DNA of 12,561 nt from Triparma columacea (Eukaryota; Sar; Bolidophyceae; Parmales; Triparmaceae): the NCBI GenBank assembly GCA_030267965.1, contig BRYA01000153.1, positions 67,850-80,410 on the forward strand, written 5' to 3'. Shown piece by piece: positions 1 through 8,800 of this stretch. Under the pieces are notes generated by a model that was not told where the DNA came from, searched no databases, and was given only the letters and a program-made list of their open reading frames with translations. How positions within the stretch are numbered: position 1 is the first letter of the stretch; each line of letters opens with the position of its first letter. Position numbers and translations under genes: made by a program.

Positions 1-29
1 CCCCCCCCCCCCCCCTCACACACACATAG

Positions 30-715
30 ATAAAGAGGGGTAAAACGATGCTAATAAAGCACAGTAAATACGGCATAGTAATAATGTACTTAATCGGTTT
101 CGTCTACGCCCTCTTCCCCTTCTTTGGTTTCGGTCATTACGATCTCCAGCCTTCCGGTAACTTCTGCTGGGGTAGAGGTGGTTTCGGTATTCTTGCGGAT
201 GATTTATACTGCGCGTTAAGTGGGGTTGTTATATTAACGAGTTATGTAGGACTACCGGTCGCGTATAGCAGGATATTTGGACATATTAGGAACACTTTTA
301 GTAAGACGACGGGGAGTAACAGCAATGTCGCGCAGAACGCGGAGGTCGCTATCATGAAACAATTCATTATCATCACCGTGAGTAAAACAAAGTACGGGGG
401 GGGGAAGACGGGCGAAACGGTTATAACTAACACACCAGCCTGTTGCCCGCACAGGGCTTCTTCCTCGTATGCTGGACTATGGTACTCGTAAAGTTTTTCA
501 CGGAGGCCGCTCAGATGCCCATCCTCGTAGGTTGGTACGATAACATAGGCGGGAACATGGCTACGTGTAGCAGCGCGTTTAACCCTTTGATTTACGGGAT
601 TATGAACAAGAGGATTAGGGGACTTATGCTGGGGCTTTTCGGGATGGGAGGGAAGACGAACGGGAAGGTAGGGGTCGCGAAGGGGGGCACGGTGGCTAGC
701 GATGAGTCACAGTAG
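30..715 (+). CDS. Class A (rhodopsin/opsin-like) GPCR, 3' part, TM4-TM7 (partial at window start)
   Basis: Seen: two exons, 30-377 and 455-715, joined in phase 0. The frame has a stop at 27-29, directly before position 30, and 'cacacatag' there follows a pyrimidine-rich C tract, so 30 looks like an internal exon start and the ATG at 48 is not a true start. The product shows TM4 (ALFPFFGFGHYD), an extracellular-loop-2 Cys (NFCWG), TM5 with LPVAYSRIFGHIR, TM6 with FLVCW, and TM7 with NPLIYGIMNKRIR. Known: class A receptors carry TM6 CWxP and TM7 NPxxY, and opsins often follow NPxxY with MNK. Odd: the position matching the retinal Schiff-base lysine (six residues before the NPxxY Asn) is Thr, the TM6 Pro is Met, and the usual TM4 Trp appears to be Tyr. 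It is therefore opsin-like in shape but unlikely to bind retinal covalently. TM1-3 and the DRY region lie outside the window. Ligand unknown; plasma membrane location inferred. Confidence 0.68.
378..454 (+). other. Intron of the GPCR gene, inside TM6
   Basis: GT-AG intron of 77 nt with donor GTGAGT, a branch-point-like ATAACTAAC at 423-431 and acceptor CGCACAG. Removing it joins the TM6 start (MKQFIIIT) to GFFLVCW in phase 0. It contains a run of G. A second possible acceptor (ACCAG, ending at 438) would add residues and fits TM6 less well. Confidence 0.75.
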
Positions 716-953
716 TTTGTAATAATAAGGGGGGCGGATAAAGGTAGAAGAAAATACGAAAAGGGGGGGGGGGTATAAAGGCACGAGGAGGAGGGGGGGG
801 AATCCTAGCGTCAAGTATTGGGGACTTTCAAGTAAAACCAAACTCTGCTTTTCTCTTTTTCCTCCTCCTCGTCTCTCGTTCTGCTTCTCTTTTTGGATAC
901 AAACATATCCACACATACATTCCCCAATACCCCTCCCCACATAACTACACAGC
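716..953 (+). promoter_or_regulatory. Intergenic region and probable 5' leader of the thioredoxin-like gene
   Basis: There is no gene here. The first half has several G runs (about 763-772 and 791-800). From about 838 to 950 the sequence is strongly pyrimidine-rich (CTTTTCTC, CCTCCTCCTC) and leads directly into the ATG at 954. It may hold the 3' UTR of the receptor and the promoter/5' leader of the next gene. No TATA box or other named motif was recognised. Confidence 0.4.
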
Positions 954-1748
954 ATGAGATCAGTAATCTTGTTACTCCTTATCATCCCCATCTATGTATT
1001 ATGCTCTGTAACAGAATTAACAAGCATAAATTGGTCAACAGAGGTGCAAGGAGATTACCGTGAGTAAACCAATGTCAAATTATATCCCTTATTTGTCGTT
1101 GATTGAAGCTAATTATACACTAATTATACACATAATCATACACACAAACACGCACACACATATTACACAAACAACAACAACAACACACACTTAAAACAAA
1201 CCTCACACACTCTCCCTCCCCCACAACCCCCAGTAATAAAGTTCTACGCTCCCTGGTGTGGTCACTGTCGTCGTATGGAGCCTATGTACAACGAGTTATG
1301 TTCGCCAACCCAAAAACACCTAACCTCAACAAAGTGCGGTAAAGTAGACGGTACATCCGAGCGTGGTTTATCTGCAGTTTTTGATATAACAGGTTTCCCG
1401 AGTATGTTTTACGTATCTCCTGACAATAAATCCGTTTACAAATACAAGGGCCGTAGGTCCGTCGAGGCTTTGAAGGAGTACGTTGGGGTTGGAGGGGGAT
1501 GGGAGGAGGATGAACCTATGAGCTTCTGGACGGGACCGTATGGGATTGTTGGGAGAGGTAAATGGGCGCTCCTTGTTGTCGGGGCGGAGGTTTACAAGGT
1601 TTACGAGTACCTAGAACCTACCTTAGGAATGTGGGGTGCGGGGGTGGTTGTGGGGGGGGGGGGGATATTGGGGATGAGTTTGGTTATTGTAGGGTGCATG
1701 GTGTGGACGCAGAATAGGATTATGGAACAACATAACAAGAGGGACTGA
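954..1748 (+). CDS. Membrane-anchored thioredoxin/protein disulfide isomerase-like protein (TMX-type)
   Basis: Two exons, 954-1059 and 1234-1748, spliced in phase 1 (the codon across the junction reads Leu), give 206 residues. Residues 1-17 are a signal peptide (MRSVILLLLIIPIYVLC). The thioredoxin fold follows: VTELTSINW near 19-27, IKFYAPWCGHC at 37-47 with redox cysteines 44 and 47, KVDGTSERGL, and GFPS with the cis-proline at about 91. One hydrophobic segment at about 167-193 is followed by a short basic tail ending NKRD. Known: PDI and TMX proteins use WCGHC to form or isomerise disulfides in the ER lumen, and TMX proteins are single-pass. Inferred: ER-resident oxidoreductase with a lumenal N-terminus. 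There is no KDEL; a Lys at position -3 is only a partial dilysine retrieval signal. It is shorter than animal TMX1. An internal ATG at 1275 would begin after the active site and is rejected as the start. Confidence 0.85.
1060..1233 (+). other. Intron of the thioredoxin-like gene
   Basis: 174-nt GT-AG intron. The donor GTGAGTAAA follows GATTACC and the acceptor is CAACCCCCAG. It is rich in CA/ACA simple repeats between about 1128 and 1210. Splicing restores the expected thioredoxin strand before WCGHC. Confidence 0.85.
1652..1664 (+). repeat. 13-G homopolymer inside the thioredoxin-like coding sequence
   Basis: Thirteen consecutive G encode four Gly in the membrane segment (VVVGGGGILG). The frame stays open as sequenced, but such a run is prone to polymerase slippage and to sequencing error. 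Confidence 0.9.
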
Positions 1749-2547
1749 TGGGGATTACAACTACTTTAGGGAAACCACGGGTGGGGGGGGGGGAAGGATA
1801 TTAAATACACTTTCCTGGGAATCTTTGGATGAAGATACAAACAAGTTAGGAGGGGGGGAGGGAGGGGGAGGGGACGGGGGGGCGCGTTAAAAAAGTTGAC
1901 GCGTTGTACGTTTGAAAGCAAAACCCTTTTGGTCCCGTAAGGGTAATGTGTTTCTGGGAATTTGGGGCATGCCAGAGATTCAGATTAAAAAAAAGGGAGG
2001 GAGCAACGCAGGGAAGTGCGACCCCGACCTCCTGCCGTTTTCTAAAACTTTTAAATTCGTTTTACCATAAACCTAAATATTATCCACGATGCGCTTAAGT
2101 TCCCCCAAGAATCCGAAGAAAACGTATTGAAAACTTTACGCGTCGTCATTTTCTTTATTTTTTTGGGGCTTGGCGAGTGATCAGTATGACAAACTTCAAA
2201 GGGATACGTAAAATTAAAGCGTCCAATCTATTTCATATTAAAACCACTCCTACCGCAGGTATTTTTATGTTATACGTGCCCTCATAACCCTTTAGTCAGG
2301 AAAAAACAGACAGCCAGTCGAGTCCATGGAAAAATGAGAAGATGGAAAAATGAGAGGAAAAACCAGTATACCGTCTTAGTGTGTTAGATCCCTAATTAAC
2401 TGTAGCCAAACAGAAAACTATCGAGGGATTGTGCCTAAGAAGCGCAAACAATTGTAGATTCGAGAGAGAGAGAGCGCTCACATTGTGTCGTACAACGGCC
2501 AAAGTGAAATACAAATCTAACATTCGGGAGAGCCTGTTTTTTTCAAG
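1749..2547. other. Intergenic region without recognised genes
   Basis: About 800 bases between the thioredoxin-like gene and the large START-like gene. The first 130 bases are dominated by G runs; after about 2040 it is more AT-rich. It holds a 14-nt direct repeat (ATGGAAAAATGAGA, at 2326 and 2342) and a GA run at 2461-2474. No tRNA-like fold, long open frame or convincing coding exon was found. It probably holds the 3' end of the upstream transcript and the promoter of the downstream gene. The last bases (CTGTTTTTTTCAAG) look like a splice acceptor, so the downstream transcript may begin within this stretch. Confidence 0.5.
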
Positions 2548-2586
2548 ACCTTGAAGGAGTGGGGCTACAAGACGAGAGCTGGGCAG
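2548..2586 (+). other. Putative small leader exon of the large gene
   Basis: Bracketed by an acceptor-like TTTTTTTCAAG and a donor-like CAG/GTAAGC; length 39 nt, a multiple of three. The next strong acceptor is GCCCCCACAG, ending at 2832, which would splice it to a short leader before the ATG at 2867. It is probably untranslated, because reading from 2833 in the frame of that ATG meets a TAA at 2837. It could instead be a pseudo-exon; only transcript data would decide. Confidence 0.35.
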
Positions 2587-2866
2587 GTAAGCTGGAGGGG
2601 AAGGACCATCGGAAGAATATAGGTGCCGGTGGGTCGGAGGAGGCGTAAATGGACAGAAAGTGGCAACAAAATCCCTGAGGAGAGAGGCAGCGATGGAACC
2701 GTGTGTGGGTGTGTTGGATTATCAGAAGGGACCAAAATGCCGGCTTGAGTGATCGAGGGCAACATCTCTCTCAAAGATGGGACGAGACCGGTAGTATTCT
2801 CACTCTCACCAAACGTACCCATGCCCCCACAGATTCTAAATCCCGCGAGAGTTGAGCTCACAGCAC

Positions 2867-5800
2867 ATGGACACGGGAAATGAATCCCCAGGAGGGAGTG
2901 AAGAGCGTGTGTTGGAGAGGCATACACTTCAGGTCGACGCCCCAGTGCCCGATAACTGCCATTCAGTATCCGATCTAGGCCATGAGAGGCAAGTTACTCC
3001 GTCTTCGGCAATTGAAAGACCTCATGGGGACGCTGGACGAGGTGAGTTCGTATTAGGGGGTTGTAGGGGCGGAGACCTTTGATATTCTACAGGGAAACGA
3101 GGACGATATGTTGGAGCACGTGTGAAAATCTTTTCACTTTGACTAACAAAAACCATAGTCGCCATTACCGCAGACTCTGAAAATGGTCACGAGGATGCTG
3201 GACGAGGTGAGTTGTGCGTTGAGAGCCGGAAGAGAGAAAGGACAATTTAATACTCTAGGAGAGAGCGGGAGAGTCGTTGGAGGACGCGTTGAAGCTTTGT
3301 AGTTTTTCTCACTTTTGCAATGTGTTGTGTTGTCCCCTTCGCAGTCTCTAAATCTAAAAGCTCTCATGAGGACGCTGGACAAGACCGTGGTAAGTTCGAT
3401 TCAGGGAGTCGCAGGGGGGGAGACCCTTGTAGTTTTTCTCACCGCCTGCGTGCGGAACGTGCGGAGCCGTTCGCGGAGGGCCTGGCCCTCGGCGTCGAGC
3501 TCGACGGGCGGCGGCCGCGGTGCCATGCGCGCGTGCGCCGGTCTGCGACGACCGCATGGGATCCGTCTCTGGCGACCGCGTGGGTTCCGTCTGCGGCGAC
3601 CGCATGGGGCACTTCTGCGGCGACCGCATGGGGCACTTCTGCGGCGACCGCATGGGTTCTGTCTCCGGCAACCGCGTGGGGCGCTTGATATGCTACAGAA
3701 ACGAGGAGCACGCGTTGAAATCTCTTCATGTTGACTAACATAACAAACACCACAATCGCCATTACCGCAGTCTCTGAAAATTGCCACGAGGACTCCGGAC
3801 GAGGTGAGTTGTGCGTTGAGAGCTAGAAGAGAGAAAGGACAATTTAATACTCTAGGAGAGAGCGGGAGAGTCGCGGGAGAGTCGCACGAGGACGCGTTGA
3901 AACTTTTATTGTGTACTCACTTTTGCAATGTGTTGTGTTGTCCCCTTCACAGTGTCTAAATCTAAAAGCTCTCACGAGGACGCTGGACGAGACCAAGGTA
4001 AGTTCGTTTCAGGGGGTTGTAGGGGGAGAAACCCTTGTAGTTTTTCTTCACCGCCTGCGTGCGGAACGCGCGGAAAGCGCGGAGCCGTTCGCGGAGGGCC
4101 TGGCCTTCGGCGTCATTTGCGACGGGCGGCGGCCGCGGCACACACGCGCGCGCGCCAGTCTACAACGACCGCATGGGATCCGTCTCAGGCGACCGCGTGG
4201 GTTCGTCTGCGGCGACCGCGTGGGGCGCTTCTGCGGCAACCGCATGGGTTCTGTCTCCGGCGACCGCGTGGGGCGCTTGATATGCTACACAGAAATGGAA
4301 TCGAGGAGCACGCGTTGAAATTGATTCATGTTGACTAACAAATTCCATAATCGCCATTACCGCAGACTCTAAAAACCGCCACAAAGACTCCGGACGAGGT
4401 GAGCTGTGCGTGGAGAGCCTGAAGAGAGAAATCTCATTTTAATACTTTAGGAGAGAGCTGGAGAGTCGCAGAAGGGCGCATCGAAACATTGTAGTTTTGC
4501 TAACTTTTACAACAATATTGCCCCCTTCGCAGTCTCTAGAAGCTCTCACGAGGATGCTAGACGAGGTGAGTATGCGTAGTAGTGTAGACGAAGAGCAGAG
4601 TATTTTGATTGTTGAGGGGAGGGCTGGGAAGCCATTCTGAGGGAGTTTAAGATTTTGCCTTTTTTTGACCCTCTTTCACCAAAAATTCCCCCAAAACCAC
4701 CCCCAGAAATTTCTGGCCATACTCATCTTCAACCTGGATTTGAAAATTTCAACGCCGACATTTCCGACGACCCCTTAAACGGCGGAGTAGCGGGCGAGAA
4801 CAATCTAAGTGCTATACCGCCTGCTGTCGGGTGCGAGACTCCCAGCCGCACGCCAGTCGGCCTTGCGACTGTCAGCCACGCCACTGCCACTCAGTCCATG
4901 ACATTAGATCCTGATGACACCGTCAGGAATAAAGACCCCCCAGAGTCCCTCTCTAGCCCTGATCACGCCTCTTCCACTACGCAAGGACAAGTTGATATCG
5001 ATTACGCAGCTCTTGGACCCGAGCAAGGCAAACTTGTGAAGCTCCTTGAGGAGAGAGGAGCCGTTGAAGGCCTCATTGACACTTCCACCGGCGACGATGT
5101 GAAAGTCTTAGGGCTTGCCGGTGTTTTCCACGACGACCGCGCCAAGATCGTTGACTTTCTCCTCACCGATTGTGAGCAGGGCAAGTTCCGAAGGAAGACC
5201 CTCCAGGAGTACGACGAAAAGGAAGGAGTCATTCACAGACTCGTCTACTGGCAGCACTACGGCAGCGGGAATAAGTTTGTTGAATTTCTCCTCGACGTCA
5301 GCGTCGTCTCCCCCGACGAATCGACGAACATTATGGAATTAACATCCCTCGACAAGGACGATCTTTCTTATGAGGCAGCTGCGATGCTTGTTGAGATTCT
5401 AGCGTCAATAAAGACCAAGACTGTCAAACGAGGTGTCATTAAGGGCAAGCTCAGCTTCACTGACTTCGAGTTTGGACAAACTGCAGTCACCATGGTGGGG
5501 ACTCTTAAGGCAGAGGAGAGAGTGACAGAGACAAAATCGGAAGTTGGCATTAGCACAAACAAAAGCCCAAAGAGTGCGCGCCCAAGTTTCAAGAGTTTGC
5601 GCCCTAGTTTCAAGAGTGTGCGCCCTTTCATAAGTGCGCGCCTTAGTTTCAAAAGTGACGGGAAAAGGGACACCAAGTCTGCCTATACCTCATTGAAGGG
5701 AATTCTCGATGAAGTCATGGATGAGTTCAGACAGCCTGCTGTCATTGATGAGTGGAGGAAGGTGCACTTTGTGGAAAAAGTCATGCCCAATGTGCCAACT

Positions 5801-8800
5801 CTTACTGAGGAAGAGGACAGGATGCTGGAAAGTGTTGCAGGGCTGGAGGAGGAACTCTACAAGAAGGGAAAGAGAGTCAAAGGGACGCTGAAGGAAGGCA
5901 TTGACAAGTTCCTGTGGAGAGAGGAGGACAATGTGTGGGCAGCCTTTGGGGTCACTGTGGACAAGTCAGCAAAGGGTGTATTGGCAGAGCAATTTCTGCT
6001 TGACACATTTGAGCGCTCCAGGAAACACCCCCAAGAAGAAGGGAACTTGCCAAGGGCAATCAGGAAGGACGTTGATGGAACTAGAAGCATGCATCAACAT
6101 TTTGGCGTGAAGGTCCCTGCCACCACCAACCGACTATTTGAGATGTGGTTCGTGTGGAAGGAGATTAAACTTGAGAATGACCGGACTTCATACATATTAG
6201 CTTTTGTGCCACTGACAGAGTACCCTGGAGGAGGCTACAAGGACCTCAGTAAGGAAGGATTTGTGCTGGCAGAGACTACAGGTGTCTACCTCTTCAATGA
6301 GATTGCTCCAAATGTCTGTAGAGTGACACGCATTCAAACATTTGATCTGAAATTTAGTGGCATTCATAAGACACTGATGGACAATGCCATTGACTACCTT
6401 ACAAAGAATCAGCTTGTTGAGGCCAACAGGTTGCAGAAGAAGTTTAGGAGGAACGGGAAGAAGGTTGATGCTGAGGTCAGGGGGGCCTTGGTGGAGAGAA
6501 TGAGGGAGGGCGTTGAGTTGGAGGAGGACCAGAAGAAGTTGTTTGGGGAGTTGGAGGAGCTGTTTGGAGGTGTTGGTGGATGGGAGGATATTGCTTCACC
6601 TTACCAAGGTGTCAAGATGGGGGTGAAGCATGGGCAGCAAAAGACAAATGAGAGGAGTATCACGCTTGTACAAGCTGAGGGAATGGCAGATTGCACAGCT
6701 GAGGAAGGTAAGTGGTATTAAAGGGGGGGGAGAAAAGAACTGCGAAATGTTATTAACCCGTTAAACCCACAGCTGCTGCATGGTATTTCTTGCTCTGCAG
6801 CAGGACAAGAGCCTATACGGACAGAGAAGAAGGAAACCCAGCAAGGTTTGAGATCAGAAAGCAGGGAGGGAGGATCAATGAGAAATTCTTTGCGTTTGTC
6901 AGAAAGATGCCTGGGCTGCTACAAAATAGAGAGTTTTTGATGCACTTCATTTGGAAGCAAGACAAAAACGACAGAGTTTCAGTAGGTGTTAAGCCAATTG
7001 GTGAAGAGGTTGACTACGGAGGTAGCATGGGCAAATTGGTAAGGGGGACAACCACAGCAATCTTCACTGCTACCAATGTGCAGGCCGTTGAAGGTGAAGT
7101 AAATCAGTGCTATATAAACATAAGACAGAAGTTCGATTTGGGCGGTCATATTCCAGTTCCTGTCTTGAATCGCTTAGCCCCCAAAGTCTTAGGAGTTATT
7201 TACTACATTGCAAAAGTTTTCCAGCGGGATGAAGAGGTCGATAAAGCTGCACTGGCCTCTCTTGCCAACATCATCAAGAATGAACCCCAAGATTATACTG
7301 ATGAGGAGAAGGCTGCAATCAGGAAGGGGAAGGAGTTTTATGAGAAGTGCAAGGAGGATAAGACCTTTGATGAACTGAAGAGCCCTGATGAGAGGGTCAA
7401 GATGAAGCTAGTGCATGTTGATGGGGCAAGTCTTTGCACTGGAGTTTCTACTACTGTGGTTGATGCGAGTGTGGAGAGGTGTGCAGCAAATGAAATAATC
7501 GGTCTAAACAGCAGAGATGAAATGAAGAAAGCCAAAATGAATGGGATAAACACTATGAAGGTAGTAAATGTTAATCCCCACACTCTCTACTACATAACAA
7601 CGAGGAATCTTGGCATTCCTGGATTTTCTCCCCGTGACAATAGAAGTAAAGTTACCTGGTTTAAGCAACAGGACAGCAAAGTTATCGTTAATATTGAAGA
7701 TACAGAGGAGCTTCATGATGAATTTCCAGTGATGGTTGGGAATGTTTTAGCAAAGATTACTACAGTATGGGTATTTGAGCCACTTGACCCTATTGGAGAT
7801 GTGCCACAAACATCAGCAACGTTTACAACGAAGGTAGATCTTGGCGGTGTTTTCTATTCTTCCATCATGAACAAGATTGCATCGAGATTTCTCTCACAAG
7901 TCTCAGACTTGAGAAATAAGTTTGACAAGACAAAAGAGATTGACGCCTACAAGAGACAGCAGATTATTGCAAAGTTTGAGGATATTGCAATTGAGGGAGC
8001 GCCAGGGATTGAAAGCCACTTTGACGAGATTGACGGAGCTCAAGAGATCAGTAGGGGGTTGTCTGGAACGACATTGATAAAGGCAGAGAAGGGAATGGGG
8101 TGGGGGAAGACTTCAATAATTGTGAGAGCATCCCATAAGGAAGTTGCAGCGTTCTTTTGGGGCCTTAAAAGTGGAGTTGAATCCCAGCTTGAACTTCAAA
8201 GAGTCAACAAGCAGACTCTTATAATCACAGTTAAACACGAAGGACAATTCACAGCTGTAAGGTTCTCAGAGGCTGGCCAGATGAAGGCAGACGTTGAGAT
8301 GATGACCAAACAAGAAAGTTTAGGAAGGGCTGCCAGCAAATGGAGTGTAATTAAGCACCTGCGCATGGCAACTGATGCTGCTTACTACTTTGATAATCTG
8401 CTGAAGAGCACTGAAGCAGGAGAACAGGATGGGAGGAGGTTTGGAGAGCAGCTGATGAAGAGAGTGAAGAAAAGGAATGCTGGGGACAGTAAAGTAGAGG
8501 TCGTGAGGGAGTTCATTGTTGCCAATAAGACGCTGAAAGAAATTACAGAGCAGCATGGTTTCATGAGAACTATGCTGTATGCTGTGGTAATGAACAAACT
8601 TAAAAGGAGAGCGAGAAATGAGGGAGAAGATAAGAGTGAAGAGGAAGCCAGGGGGTGGGAGATTGGGAGTGCCATGGCAGCAACAATGTTGACTACTTTG
8701 ACTGCTGCTCATGCTGTAGACGAGTGGGCTAATCAATTCACTGAAGTGCAAGAAGTCATAAATGAGCAAGTGTGGTTAAGGCCCATGCTTGAGGAGATTG

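Larger units (their letters stand above)
3139..4565 (+). repeat. Tandem microexon/intron cassette array (2.4 copies of a ~600-bp unit)
   Basis: Copies run about 3139-3730, 3731-4330 and 4331-4565 (partial). Each begins with the branch point TTGACTAAC, then CCATTACCGCAG and a 33-nt microexon ending GACGAG/GTGAG. A short intron with TTTAATACT(C/T)TAGGAGAGAG follows, then a CCCTTCGCAG-type acceptor and a second microexon (45 nt in copies 1 and 2, 33 nt in copy 3). A decayed unit precedes them at about 3000-3138, where the starter exon end (CTGGACGAG/GTGAGT) and the following intron are homologous to the second half of the cassette. All six microexons are multiples of three, so each could be skipped without a frameshift. 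Confidence 0.85.

Noticed and set aside
48..50. ATG as the start of the receptor gene
   Set aside because: The product would begin just before TM4. The frame is open back to an acceptor-like site at 28-29, so the true start lies upstream of the window.
30..715. Functional light-sensing opsin
   Set aside because: The Schiff-base lysine position in TM7 is Thr, so covalent retinal binding is not supported.
1275..1277. ATG as the start of the thioredoxin-like gene
   Set aside because: It lies just after the WCGHC motif; the upstream exon with a signal peptide at 954 splices in frame and restores the full fold.
3315..3734. Plus-strand frame reading from a microexon into the minisatellite intron
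   Set aside because: The GTAAGT donor at 3390 and the TTGACTAAC branch point downstream support splicing; the read-through ends in a stop without rejoining the next exon. Kept only as an intron-retention possibility.
3354..3787. Overlapping minus-strand open frames of 105-128 codons
   Set aside because: They run through the GC-rich minisatellite, are open in several frames at once, and give low-complexity repeats of the tandem unit. No start context or family signature supports them.
3548..4283. CRISPR-like direct repeats
   Set aside because: The units are contiguous 24-bp minisatellite repeats without spacers, inside introns of a eukaryotic gene.
8320..8769. Minus-strand open frame of 149 codons
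   Set aside because: It is antisense to the conserved large-protein coding region, is serine/leucine-rich shadow sequence and has no recognisable domain.
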